Positions 41,001-50,076 of a DNA stretch of 64,000 nt are shown here, one piece after another. Position 1 is the stretch's first letter. Each line of letters opens with the position of its first letter. This stretch comes from CAZXGD01 sp046350455 (GTDB lineage Bacteria; Planctomycetota; Phycisphaerae; Phycisphaerales; SM1A02). Under the pieces are notes generated by a model. It saw only the letters and a program-made list of their open reading frames with translations. It was not told the origin of the DNA and made no database searches. The position numbers were made by a program, and so were the translations under genes. Location of the stretch: the NCBI GenBank assembly GCA_046350455.1, contig JAXMAM010000002.1:124001-188000 (forward strand), in the 5' to 3' direction.

Positions 41001-42286
41001 CCGATGCGCGTGGCCAGCAGCTTGTCCACGCGCTGGCCATCCAGGTCCACCACCTCAAAAGTCCAGCCCATCCAGTCCACGCGCTGACCGGTGGTGGGAA
41101 GATCGCCAATCAGCGCCGTGACCAGGCCAGCGGCTGTGGCCACGTCTGGCAGTTCATCCAGCGCTTCCACAGGCAGCCCCAGCGTGGCCATGGCCTCTGC
41201 GGCCGGCAGGCGCCCATCCAGCAGCCACGAGCCGTCTGCGCGGCGCACGGCCTGCGGGGATTCCTCCTCGCCATGGCGGCTCAGGTCGCCCACGATGGCC
41301 TGCACCACGTCGTTGGCGGTGACCAGGCCCTCGATGGACCCGTGCTCATCCACCACGAACGCCACGCGCGTGCGGTGCGTGCGGAAGTGCTCCAGGAGCC
41401 GCAGCGCTGGCATGGACTCTGGCACGTAGTGGGGCTGCTGCGCCACCGCGGCCACCTTGAAGTCCGTCCCCTGCAGCAGTCCGTAGGAGATCAGGTCCTT
41501 CACGTGCACCACGCCCTTCAGCTTGTCCATGCCGCCCTGGCACACGGGAAAGTGGCTGAAGGGGGCGGTGCCGATGAGCACCCGCACGTCCTCCACGGGC
41601 ATGGATTCATCAATCCACATCACCTGCGTGCGAGGCACCATCAGGCTGCGGGCGGTCAGGTCGTTCACGCGCATGGCGCGCTCAAACAGCTTGTGCTCAA
41701 GCGGGTCGAACACGCCTGTGCTGGCTGCGCGCGCCACCAGGGCCTTCACGTCGTCCTCGCTCACGTCGTCGGCGCGCGTGCGCACGCCCAGCACCTTCAC
41801 CAGCGCGTCCGTGCTGCCCGACAGCACCGTGACTGCCGGGAGCGCCAGCCAGGAGAGCACCCGGAGCGGCGGGGCGATGACCATGGCCACCCGCTCTGGG
41901 TAGGCCAGGGCCAGGCGCTTGGGCACCAGCTCGCCGATGACCAGCGTGACGTAGGTGATGGCCGCCACCACCACCGTGAGCGAGATGAGCTCGGTGTACT
42001 GCTCGGGCACGTGGTGCTCGGCCAGCCAGTGCTGCATGGCGCCAGCCAGGGTGCGTTCGCCGTAGGCGCCCGCCAGGATGGCTACCAGCGTGATGCCCAG
42101 CTGGACCGTGGAGAGGAAGCGCGTGGGGTTGTGCGCCAGCGAGAGCGCTGTGCGCGCCGAGGCGCTGCCCTTGCTGGCCATGGCCTGCAGCCGGCTGGGG
42201 CGGCTGGTCATCACCGCCAGCTCGCTGGCTGCGAGCAGCGCGTTGAGCACCAGCAGAGCTGCCAATACCAGGACGACGGTGGTCAT
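40991..42286 (-). CDS. CNNM/HlyC-CorC family protein with CBS pair
   Basis: 431 residues. Residues 1-195 form the DUF21/CNNM membrane domain (AASELAVMTSRPSRLQAM, STVQLGITLVAILAGAYGE, LVIGELVPKRLALAYPE). Two CBS domains (about 205-335; ARSLMVPRTQVMWID, FVVDEHGSIEGLVTANDVV) and a C-terminal CorC_HlyC domain (about 345-431) follow. Homologues take part in magnesium and other divalent-cation efflux, although older records call them hemolysins. ATG 42286 overlaps the MFS stop (ATGA). Confidence 0.92.
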   Translation of the reverse strand: MTTVVLVLAALLVLNALLAASELAVMTSRPSRLQAMASKGSASARTALSLAHNPTRFLSTVQLGITLVAILAGAYGERTLAGAMQHWLAEHHVPEQYTELISLTVVVAAITYVTLVIGELVPKRLALAYPERVAMVIAPPLRVLSWLALPAVTVLSGSTDALVKVLGVRTRADDVSEDDVKALVARAASTGVFDPLEHKLFERAMRVNDLTARSLMVPRTQVMWIDESMPVEDVRVLIGTAPFSHFPVCQGGMDKLKGVVHVKDLISYGLLQGTDFKVAAVAQQPHYVPESMPALRLLEHFRTHRTRVAFVVDEHGSIEGLVTANDVVQAIVGDLSRHGEEESPQAVRRADGSWLLDGRLPAAEAMATLGLPVEALDELPDVATAAGLVTALIGDLPTTGQRVDWMGWTFEVVDLDGQRVDKLLATRIGQV

Positions 42287-43605
42287 GCGTGTGGCCGCCG
42301 GGGCGAGGCTGCGCCCACGCTACCACCATGCCGGGGGCGGCGGAGCCAGATCCACGCAGCCGGGGTGAGGCCCAGCGCTGCCACGCAGCTGACTGTGAGG
42401 GTGAGCGTGGCTTGGCCTTGGCCGTCTGACCCAGCGCCTGTCGCGCTCATGCCGGCCGCCAGCGCTGCCAGCGGGCCGATCACATATCCCACGCCGATCA
42501 GCGCCTCGAACACGCCACCAGCGTCCACCGCAGCAGAGCCCACTGCCATGGCGTAGTAGAGCGATGCGTAGTAGAGGATGCCGTGGCCGATGCCAAACGC
42601 GGCCAGCCCCACCACCAGCACCGGTGCGCTGGGCGCCAGCATGGCGCAGCCAAAGCCGCCTGCAAGCAGCACCACGCCCACCGCGATGGTGCTCCACTTG
42701 CCGTGCCAGAAAGGGTAGTACGCCAGCAGCACCACCATGCCCATGCGCGCAAACATCCACAGCGACGTGAGCGGCGTCTTGGTCCACTCCTCCAGCTCCA
42801 GCGCCTTCATGCGGTAGGGGAGCACTGGCCCCAGCACCGAGATGAACACGTAGCTCACTGGAAGGATGAACCGGCTGGCCCGCAGCAGCGCGCCGTACCC
42901 GGGGGGCACGTGGGTGTGATGCTCGTCTGGCTGGTGCGGCGCTGGCTGGCGCGGGAATGCGCGCAGCAGCGCCAGGGACGCCACCGAAACTGGCAGCAGC
43001 GCCAGCAGCGAATACGCTGCGGCCGGCGTGCCTGTGAAGGGCGCCATCAGGAGGAGCGCAGCGCCTGTGGCCGACATCCAGGCCACGTTGAAGACGCCAA
43101 TGGCGCGGCGCATGTCGTGCCCGTGGCGGCCCGAGCTCAGGTAGCTCTCCATGACTGGCCAGAGCGCGGCGCCCACCACCGACAGCAGGCACGCGCCCAC
43201 CACCACGCCCCACAGACCAAGCAGCACCAGGCAGGAGCTGACCAGCTGCACCACAAAGACGCCCGCCAGCCAGCCGCGCGCCGTGAGCCCCTTGCGCGCG
43301 TAGGCGCGCATGAGCGGACCAGCGCTGAAGGCCACCACCACGTAGAGCACGCTTTCAACCAGCGCCAGCAGCAGGTTCTGCGCCTTGGTGAAGCCGTACT
43401 GGCCCTCTGTGACGAACGGCACGCCAGACCACAGCAGGCCGCTTCCCAGCGAGTTGATCCAGGTGATGGAGATCAGCGCCCAGAACGGGACCATGGCCTC
43501 TGCAGGTGCAGCGGGCGCGGGGACAGACGTGGGCTGGATGGGCGCAGACGACACAGACCGCGCAGAATAGGTGTGTTTTTGCACCATATGTGCTGAATCC
43601 GCCAC
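42283..43605 (-). CDS. Major facilitator superfamily transporter
   Basis: 440 residues from ATG 43605 (ATG 43587 is a second option). Twelve hydrophobic segments in two sets of six are separated by a hydrophilic loop with PAPHQPDEHHTH near residue 230. The loop RAYARKGLTARGW between helices 2 and 3 fits the MFS motif A region only loosely. Substrate cannot be inferred. It is co-translated with the CNNM gene downstream (ATGA). It diverges from the RCC1-repeat gene, with the start regions almost touching. Confidence 0.82.
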   Translation of the reverse strand: MADSAHMVQKHTYSARSVSSAPIQPTSVPAPAAPAEAMVPFWALISITWINSLGSGLLWSGVPFVTEGQYGFTKAQNLLLALVESVLYVVVAFSAGPLMRAYARKGLTARGWLAGVFVVQLVSSCLVLLGLWGVVVGACLLSVVGAALWPVMESYLSSGRHGHDMRRAIGVFNVAWMSATGAALLLMAPFTGTPAAAYSLLALLPVSVASLALLRAFPRQPAPHQPDEHHTHVPPGYGALLRASRFILPVSYVFISVLGPVLPYRMKALELEEWTKTPLTSLWMFARMGMVVLLAYYPFWHGKWSTIAVGVVLLAGGFGCAMLAPSAPVLVVGLAAFGIGHGILYYASLYYAMAVGSAAVDAGGVFEALIGVGYVIGPLAALAAGMSATGAGSDGQGQATLTLTVSCVAALGLTPAAWIWLRRPRHGGSVGAASPRRPHA

Positions 43606-43680
43606 ATGGCCGCTTTGGCAGGCAGCCCTTCCGGGCTATGTTGCGCCTGCGCGCATTTGCGCGGTTCTTTCGTGGGCGGA

Positions 43681-44706
43681 GTGACAGCCTTGCATCGGTT
43701 TACTGCACATGCCCTGGTGACGTCGGCAGCGGCCGCGTGGGCGGCGCTGTGCCACGCGGGTGGTGACCCGCAGCTGTACAGCTGGGGCAGCGACCTGAGC
43801 GGCGAGACCTCTCCACCAGAACTGGCCTTTGTGCAGGTGAGCGCAGGCGACAACTTCACCATCGGGCTGCGTGGCGATGGCACAGTGGCCGCATGGGGCG
43901 CCAGCGGCGAAGGTCAGACCCGCTCGCCGCGCGGCCAGTTCACGCAGGTGGCTGCTGGCGCTGCGCACGGCCTGGCGCTGGCGCGCGACGGCTCAGTGCA
44001 TGCCTGGGGGCGCAACACGCAAGGGCAGTGCAACGTGCCAAGGGAGCACTTCTCCGAGGTGAGCGCTGGCTACTTCCACAGCGCGGGCGTCACCCTGGAG
44101 CAGAACATCGTGTGCTGGGGCAGCAATGGCAGCGGTCAGTGCAACGCTCCCGCTGGCACGTGGCAGCACGTGGACGCTGGCGGCTGGCACACGGTGGGCA
44201 TCCGGGCTGACGGCACCCTGGCGGGCTGGGGCTGGAACATCTACGGGCAGGCGGCCTCGCCCACCGGCACGTTCCTTGCTGCAGATGCTGGCGGCATGCA
44301 CACCGTGGCCATTCGCAGCAACGGCACGGTGCAGTGCTGGGGCAACAACTTCCGCGGCCAGTGCGTGGCTCCTGCCGGCACCTTTGTGCGCGTGGCGGCT
44401 GGCGAGCAGTTCAGCCTGGGCGTGCGCTCTAACGGCACGCTGGCTGCGTGGGGCTACAACGGCTTTGGGCAGCGGGCCACGCCGGTGGGCGACTACGGTT
44501 CCATCGCAGCGGGCAAGGACCACACCGTGACAGTGGGCATCCTGAAGGCGGACTACAACTGCGATGGCGTGATTGACGGCACCGACCTGGGCCTGCTGCT
44601 GGCCTCATGGGGCGGTGCAGCGGCCGACATCAGCGGCGACGGCATCACCGATGGCACCGACCTGGGCCTGCTGATCGCAGACTGGGTGACGCTGCGCCAG
44701 CACTAG
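43681..44706 (+). CDS. Secreted RCC1-repeat protein with dockerin-like tail
   Basis: 341 residues from GTG 43681, giving a signal peptide (MTALHRFTAHALVTSAAAAWAALCHAGG); an upstream ATG at 43606 would add 25 residues. Six to seven RCC1-type blades follow, each about 38-50 residues (for example QVSAGDNFTIGLRGDGTVAAWG and HVDAGGWHTVGIRADGTLAGWG), forming a beta-propeller. The C-terminus has two dockerin-like loops, NCDGVIDGTDLGLLLASWG and SGDGITDGTDLGLLIADW, nearly the same as in the protein at 6693-8387. Probably exported and displayed through that tail. Binding partner unknown. Confidence 0.82.
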   Translation: MTALHRFTAHALVTSAAAAWAALCHAGGDPQLYSWGSDLSGETSPPELAFVQVSAGDNFTIGLRGDGTVAAWGASGEGQTRSPRGQFTQVAAGAAHGLALARDGSVHAWGRNTQGQCNVPREHFSEVSAGYFHSAGVTLEQNIVCWGSNGSGQCNAPAGTWQHVDAGGWHTVGIRADGTLAGWGWNIYGQAASPTGTFLAADAGGMHTVAIRSNGTVQCWGNNFRGQCVAPAGTFVRVAAGEQFSLGVRSNGTLAAWGYNGFGQRATPVGDYGSIAAGKDHTVTVGILKADYNCDGVIDGTDLGLLLASWGGAAADISGDGITDGTDLGLLIADWVTLRQH

Positions 44707-44752
44707 CTGGGCCAGCACGAGCTGCGCCGCTGGCACGACACAGTGGAGCGCC

Positions 44753-45481
44753 TCAGCCCTTCTTCTTGCTGGTGGGAGCCTTGACAGGCTCCTCGGCTGG
44801 AGGCGCCACCGCAGGCGCGGCTTCCACAGGTGGTGTGGTGCGAGGCAGGTCCCCCTTGGGTGCCTGCGGGCGTGGGGCGCCCGGCAGCGTGGGCAGAGGC
44901 TTCTTGGGCGGCGGTGGTGGCACGTAGCGCGAGCGCGGTGGCACCCAGCCGGGTGGTGGCAGGCGTTCGGCCTGGCCGCCAGCGCGCGGCTTGCCGTTCT
45001 CATAGGACTGGATCATCGCTGCGAACTGTCCACCGCAGAAGAACTCCGCCACAGCCACGCAGTTGTCGTCCCACGCCACCGTGCAGCAGCTGGCGTCGAA
45101 GGCACAGACCGTCTGGCAGCAGCCAGCGTCCGAGCAGAAGGGCGTGGAGTGCGAAGCCAGGCACGAACCAGCGCCTGGGTCGCCGCAGCCTTCGGTCTCG
45201 CAATTGCAGGGACCGCTGAACTGCGGGCTTGCAGCCTCCTGGGCGCAGGCCACGTCCCACTGGATCTGGCAGCAGAACGGATCCACCGCGCACACGGCGT
45301 TGCAGCAACCCTGGTCGGAGCAGTTGGGCAGCAGGCCGGGCACGCAGCAGGCTGGGCAGCAGGTCAGAGCCGCAGGGCGGCACCGGGCAGGCGTCGTGGA
45401 CGCCTGTGCACTGCGAGCGCGCCATGCTGGCGCACACCGAGTCCCACTCCACTTCGCAGCAGTACTGGTCCTGGCCACAGA
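44753..45481 (-). pseudogene. C-terminal segment of the Cys-module protein, separated by frame disruptions
   Basis: This stretch continues the protein encoded at 45482-49183. Cys module 15 is read in a different frame from about 45540 to 45375 (SCCRAHAGNSCDD, CCKLICGQDQYCC). Modules 16 and 17 are back in the original frame, ending in a Pro/Lys/Ala-rich tail that stops at 44753. One base appears to be missing near 45540 and a compensating base gained near 45368-45385. Because the shifts cancel, the intact gene would be one frame of about 1,476 codons. The tail lacks an obvious anchor. Confidence 0.75.
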
Positions 45482-47882
45482 TCAGCTTGCAGCAGTCCGC
45501 GTCGTCGCAGGAGTTGCCAGCGTGGGCTCGGCAGCAGCTGCCGCGCACGCGTCGCCGCACTCGTAGGTGCAGCCGCAGATGCTGAAGGTGCGGGCCTCGT
45601 CCGTGCAGTTGCCGTCCCACTCTGTCTCGCAGCAGTAGGGGTCCGCAGCGCAGACTGCCTCGCAGCACGGCTTGTTCTTGCAGGCCTGACCATCGTGCGG
45701 CAGGCAGGCGTCGCCAGCGTTGGGATCACCGCACTGGGTGCGCTTGCACACCGAGGCATTGACCGGCGAGTCCGCCAGGTCAATGCAGCTCTGGTCCCAG
45801 GTGGAGTTGCAGCAGAATGGATCCTGCGTGCACACGGCCGAGCAGCACTTGCCGTCGCGGCAGCCGGGGCGCTCATGCTCGATGAAGCAGTTGCCGGCTG
45901 TCTCCACGCCGCAGGCGCTGGCGCAGCGCAGGATGGCCTGCTCCACGCACAGGGAGTCCCAGCCGCTGGCGCAGCACAGGGGGTCGGCGCGACAGACTGC
46001 GTCGCAGCAGTATGGGTCGTCGCAGTAGGGCTCGTCGTGCGGCACCAGGCAGGGCTTGTTGCAGCCAGAGCCGCAGCCGATGCCCACGCAGCAGTACTGG
46101 CGTGCGTCCTGGGCGCAGTTGCTGTCCCAGGTCTCCTCGCAGCAGTATGGGTCCACGTTGCAGACGATGTTGCAGCAGCTGCCGTCGGAGCAGCCAGGGT
46201 TCTCGTGTGCTTCGGTGCACTCGCCCACGCACGGGCAGGCCCAGTTCTCGCCCGGAGGGGTGCGGCACAGCTGGCGGGCCAGCGCCACGCACGCGCCGTC
46301 CCACACTGTGTCGCAGCAGGTGGGGTCTGCAGCGCATACGCCGGCGCAGCAGGCGGAGTCGCCACAGCCGGGGTGCGTGCTCACGGCAAAGCAGTCGCCG
46401 GTGGTGGGGCACGCGCTGGCGGCCACGCACACCGCGGAGGCGATGGACACGCAGTTGGCGTCCCACGTGGTGCTGCAGCAGCTGGGCTCCACGCTGCACA
46501 CGGCGCGAGCGCAATCGGCGTTGGAGCATCCCGGATCTGTGTGGGGCTCCAGACAGGCGCCGCGACCGACCGTGACCACAAAGGTGGTGTGGCACAGATA
46601 GCCGGCCTCGCGGGCGCACACGGCATCCCAGCGCGACTCGCAGCAGAACGGGTCAATGTTCGTGCAGATCTGGGTGCAGCACGTGGAGTCGCTGCAGCCT
46701 GGGGTGTAGTTGGGAATGAAGCACGAGCGCGCGGTGAATCCTCCACAGCTCTGGAGGGGCGAGGCGCAGTTGGCGAAGGCCAGCGACACGCACAGGCCGT
46801 CCCAGACACCGTCGCAGCAGAAGGGGTCGATGCCGCACACGATGCCGCAGCAGGTGCTGTCAGCGCAGTTGCCGGAGCCATGCTCGGCAAAGCAGCTGCC
46901 GGCGAGCGGGTCGCCGCACTGGTCGCAGATCTCAGAGGCCTTGGCCACGCACTGCGCATCCCACTCGGTCTGGCAGCAGTAGGCGTAGCCAGCGATGGCG
47001 CACACCTGTCCGCAGCAGCCCTGCTGGTCGCAGCCTGGTGTGGGGTGCGGAACGTAGCAGCTGCCCAGCACAGGCAGGCCGGTGGTGCCGTCGCGGCAGC
47101 CAGGATTGTTGGTGCAGAGGTCGAACGCCACCTGTCGGCACGCGCGGTCCCAGTCCACAGCGCAGCAGTAGGGGTCGTGCGAGCAGACGGTCTGGCAGCA
47201 GAACGCATCCGAGCAGCCGGGGGTGCCGTGGATGGCGAAGCAACTGGGGCCAGTGCCGCAGTTGCAGGTCAAGGCGGTGCAGTACACGTTGGCCAGCTGC
47301 GTGCAGCTGTAGTCCCAGCTGGTCTGGCAGCAGAAGGTGTCCACCGCGCACACTGCAGCGCAGCAGTCGCCATCCTTGCAGTATGGGGTGGCGTGCACCA
47401 CGCAGCAGTCGCCCGAGTTCAGGGCGCCGCAGCCCTGGCACGCTGCATTGGCGATGTTCACGCACGTGGTGTCCCACGTCTGGGTGCAGCAGGCAGGATC
47501 AATGTTGCAGACGATGGCGCAGCACTCGGAGTCGCTGCAGTATGGGAGCGGGTGCGGCTCGGTGCAGGAGCCGGTGTTCAGGTCGCCGCAGGAGAGGCAC
47601 TTCTGCTTGGCCAGCGTCACGCAGCTGTCGTCCCAGCTGGCGGAGCAGCAGAAGGGGTCCACGTTGCACACCGTGGTGCAGCAGTTGGAGTCGCCGCAGC
47701 TGGGAGTGGGGTGAGCCACATAGCAGGAGGCCGGATTGGTGCCGCAGGAACGGCACGTGACCTCGGCCTGCGCTGCACAGGAGGCGTCCCAGGCGATCTG
47801 GCAGCAGCTGGGATCCACCTGGCACACGGCGCCGCAGCAATCGGCGTCGCTGCAGCCGGGGCCGTTCTGAGGCTCGAAGCAG
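45030..47882 (-). repeat. Seventeen tandem 10-cysteine modules
   Basis: Modules average about 56 residues (168 bases). Shared positions are G-[SD]-C, H four residues later, C-x-D, CC-x2-[VI]C, [ND/VD]-P-x-CC, W-D-x2-C, A and a closing C. Module 9 has a single Cys in place of the first CC pair, and module 6 has an insertion before YCC. The repeats vary too much at DNA level to be a recent amplification. Module 15 is in a shifted frame. Confidence 0.85.
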
Positions 47883-49183
47883 TCGCGGTCAGACCCGTCC
47901 AGGTTGTTCTCGCCGCAGCCAGCCACCACAGTCACGCACGCGGGATTTCGGAGAAAGGGCGAGTCGCTGGTGGCGGTCACAGCCAGTGCGCCGCGCGTCC
48001 ACGTTCCGGCGTTGCGGCAGCGGTAGATGTGCGGCGGCGCATAGGTGAAGCCGTCGCCAGCCGCTGGCCCGATGTTGAAGGGCAGCCCCGCGCCGAAGAT
48101 GCATCCCCAGGTGTTCTCGCTGGTGCCGCGCACGATGGTCACACAGTCTGCGATGGCATCCCACGGCGGCAGCTTTTCTGGCGTACCAGGCACCAGCCAC
48201 GCAATCGAGCACGGATCACCCGAGGGGGGGGTGGACGGCATGCCCACCTGCTGCCCCACAGCTGGCACGGCGCGCGGCCCAGCGGGATTTCGGAAGACGA
48301 TCAGGTGGGTGACGTTGGTGCTGACTTCGTTGTTGAAGTTCCACCCGGCAGCGCTCGCGGGGATCGCCAGCGACGCCGGCGAGATGTCTGTCACGTAGCC
48401 AGCTACGGCTGGCGGGACCGCTGTGGCCACCGGGCTGCCCGCAAATGAGCCGTCCACCACCAGGCCCAGGCCGCGGGTGGTGGTGGCAAGAGGGTTGCTC
48501 ACCCAGATCATGCCGTTCAGCGGGACCACAGCGCCAATGATGCCGGTGTTGCTCTGCGTGGGGTTGCCCGTCTCAATGGCTCGAAGGACCTTGATGTAGT
48601 ACCAGCCCGCGTTGAAGACGCGCACGTCCTCATTGCCGGGGATCACTCCGTTCACGGTGGGCGCGGCGATGGTGCCGGGCGGCTGGGTGGTGTTGAGCGA
48701 CGCAGCGGCCAGCGGCGTGCGCACCTCCACATACCGTGACTCCGGAATGCCTGGGTTGGTCTGTGCCACCGGCTTGCGGGCGCGCACCTCGCTCAGCTGC
48801 ACCTTGGGCAGCTTCTTCACCGTGCTGGTGTTGGCCAGCTCCACCAGGCGTGTCAGGTAGTTCAGGTCAATGTCATCCACCACGCCGTCGAAGTTGAAGT
48901 CGGCAGCAGGGCAGTAGCCGGTGGGGTTCAACGGCCCTGGCAGCAGGCAGCGTTCAAAGAAGACCAGGTCCTGGTCGTCCACGGCGTCATCGTTGTTCAC
49001 GTCTCCCAGCCAGGCGCTCTGCGTGGCGATGCCGCACGGATCTGGCGGGCATTGAGCCCCAGCGTGGCGCGCTGTGCCAAGGATGGCCACCAGCGCAGCG
49101 GCCACCACCCACACCACGCGGGTCAGCGGAAGCAGCACGAGCGATGGGCGGACAGCGTGGGGCGCAGTGTGAAGGGGGCGCAT
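45482..49183 (-). CDS. Very large secreted protein with cysteine-module array
   Basis: About 1,233 residues before the in-frame stop at 45482; intact, it would reach 44753. ATG 49183 was chosen for the signal peptide that follows (VVWVVAAALVAILGTARHAGA). Next come two dockerin or EF-hand-like loops (GDVNNDDAVDDQDL, DFNFDGVVDDIDLNYL), a lamin-tail-like region (VQLSEVRARKP, RYVEVRT) and a beta-rich domain to about residue 430. The remainder is a tandem array of 10-Cys modules with consensus C-x3-H, CC-x2-VC-x3-DP-x-CC-x4-WD-x2-C. A TATAGT box at 49289-49284 is a possible promoter; otherwise it could be read with uppS and purA upstream. Probably a rigid extracellular disulfide-rich fibre or adhesin (inference). 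Confidence 0.78.
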   Translation of the reverse strand: MRPLHTAPHAVRPSLVLLPLTRVVWVVAAALVAILGTARHAGAQCPPDPCGIATQSAWLGDVNNDDAVDDQDLVFFERCLLPGPLNPTGYCPAADFNFDGVVDDIDLNYLTRLVELANTSTVKKLPKVQLSEVRARKPVAQTNPGIPESRYVEVRTPLAAASLNTTQPPGTIAAPTVNGVIPGNEDVRVFNAGWYYIKVLRAIETGNPTQSNTGIIGAVVPLNGMIWVSNPLATTTRGLGLVVDGSFAGSPVATAVPPAVAGYVTDISPASLAIPASAAGWNFNNEVSTNVTHLIVFRNPAGPRAVPAVGQQVGMPSTPPSGDPCSIAWLVPGTPEKLPPWDAIADCVTIVRGTSENTWGCIFGAGLPFNIGPAAGDGFTYAPPHIYRCRNAGTWTRGALAVTATSDSPFLRNPACVTVVAGCGENNLDGSDRDCFEPQNGPGCSDADCCGAVCQVDPSCCQIAWDASCAAQAEVTCRSCGTNPASCYVAHPTPSCGDSNCCTTVCNVDPFCCSASWDDSCVTLAKQKCLSCGDLNTGSCTEPHPLPYCSDSECCAIVCNIDPACCTQTWDTTCVNIANAACQGCGALNSGDCCVVHATPYCKDGDCCAAVCAVDTFCCQTSWDYSCTQLANVYCTALTCNCGTGPSCFAIHGTPGCSDAFCCQTVCSHDPYCCAVDWDRACRQVAFDLCTNNPGCRDGTTGLPVLGSCYVPHPTPGCDQQGCCGQVCAIAGYAYCCQTEWDAQCVAKASEICDQCGDPLAGSCFAEHGSGNCADSTCCGIVCGIDPFCCDGVWDGLCVSLAFANCASPLQSCGGFTARSCFIPNYTPGCSDSTCCTQICTNIDPFCCESRWDAVCAREAGYLCHTTFVVTVGRGACLEPHTDPGCSNADCARAVCSVEPSCCSTTWDANCVSIASAVCVAASACPTTGDCFAVSTHPGCGDSACCAGVCAADPTCCDTVWDGACVALARQLCRTPPGENWACPCVGECTEAHENPGCSDGSCCNIVCNVDPYCCEETWDSNCAQDARQYCCVGIGCGSGCNKPCLVPHDEPYCDDPYCCDAVCRADPLCCASGWDSLCVEQAILRCASACGVETAGNCFIEHERPGCRDGKCCSAVCTQDPFCCNSTWDQSCIDLADSPVNASVCKRTQCGDPNAGDACLPHDGQACKNKPCCEAVCAADPYCCETEWDGNCTDEARTFSICGCTYECGDACAAAAAEPTLATPATTRTAAS

Positions 49184-49308
49184 GGAAACGGAGCGTCCTG
49201 GCAGCGGCTGGGTGGGGGTGCCCCAGTCGGGAATGAGACCCGGCAGCAGGCCTCCATTGCCTGCCAAACCGCGTCCCCAGCAGACTATACGGAACTTGGA
49301 TACGGAGA

Positions 49309-50070
49309 TCACTCTGGCTTGGATGCCAGTCCGCCATAGGTCCGCTTGCGCCGGGCAAAATCATCCAGCGCTGCCTGCAGTTCCGGGACCTTGAATTCAG
49401 GCCAAAGCACGTCGGTCACCCACAGCTCGGCGTAGCTGATCTGCCAGAGCAGAAAATTGGAGATCCGGCGCTCGCCAGCCGTGCGGATCAGGAGGTCTGG
49501 GTCGGGAAGGCCGTGGGTGAGCAGGGCGTCCGACAGCATGCGCTCGTCAATCTGGCTGGGGTCCAGCTCGCCCCGGCGCACCCGTGTGGCCAGGCTGCGC
49601 ACAGCGTCCACGATCTCGGTGCGCGAGCCGTAGTTCATGGCCAGGCACAGGGTCATCCCGGTGCAGTGGGCGGTCTCGTCCTCGGTGCGGTCGAACTCGC
49701 TCAGCACCGCATCGGGCATGCCGTCACGCCGGCCAATGCGGCGGAAGCGGATGTTCTGCGCCAGCATCATCTGCCGCTCCAGCTGCAGGTGGTGCCGCGC
49801 AAGCTCCATCAGCGCTGCCACCTCGTCTGCTGGTCGCTTCCAGTTCTCGCTGCTGAACGAATAGAGCGTGAGCGCCGAGACACCCTGGTTGGAGCAATGT
49901 TCCACTACCGTCCGCACGCGGCGGGCGCCTTCGCGGTGCCCGGCGATGCGCGGCAGTCCCCGCGCCTGCGCCCAGCGGCCGTTGCCGTCCATGATGATGG
50001 CGATGTGCCGGGGCACACGGCGCTCCTCCTGGGCGACGGCTGGCGGGGCGGCGGGAACGTCGGTTGGCAT
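49309..50070 (-). CDS. uppS: Isoprenyl transferase (undecaprenyl diphosphate synthase type)
   Basis: 253 residues. The cis-prenyltransferase motifs are complete: HIAIIMDGNGRWAQARGLPR with catalytic Asp28, GHREGARRV, LTLYSFSSENWKRP, MNYGSRTEI and LLIRTAGERRISNFLLWQ. It adds isopentenyl units to make the undecaprenyl carrier for cell-wall polymers. purA lies 6 bases upstream on the same strand. Confidence 0.96.
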   Translation of the reverse strand: MPTDVPAAPPAVAQEERRVPRHIAIIMDGNGRWAQARGLPRIAGHREGARRVRTVVEHCSNQGVSALTLYSFSSENWKRPADEVAALMELARHHLQLERQMMLAQNIRFRRIGRRDGMPDAVLSEFDRTEDETAHCTGMTLCLAMNYGSRTEIVDAVRSLATRVRRGELDPSQIDERMLSDALLTHGLPDPDLLIRTAGERRISNFLLWQISYAELWVTDVLWPEFKVPELQAALDDFARRKRTYGGLASKPE

Positions 50071-50076
50071 GCGCTG

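Noticed and set aside
40991..42286. Hemolysin
   Set aside because: The historic name for this family; the CNNM, CBS and CorC_HlyC domains indicate a cation-transport related protein and not a toxin.
45030..47882. CRISPR array or satellite DNA as explanation of the periodic pattern
   Set aside because: The period is about 168 bases with protein-level, not DNA-level, conservation and no identical repeat/spacer structure.
45030..47882. Metallothionein-like metal store
   Set aside because: The modules contain conserved Trp-Asp, Asp-Pro and His positions and sit behind a signal peptide, which fits folded disulfide domains better than a thiolate cluster protein.
45149..48448. Plus-strand open frame of about 1,099 codons opposite the Cys-module gene
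   Set aside because: It mirrors the repeated minus-strand modules, has no domain or signal, and the minus-strand reading has regular Cys spacing; the open frame follows from high GC and repeats.
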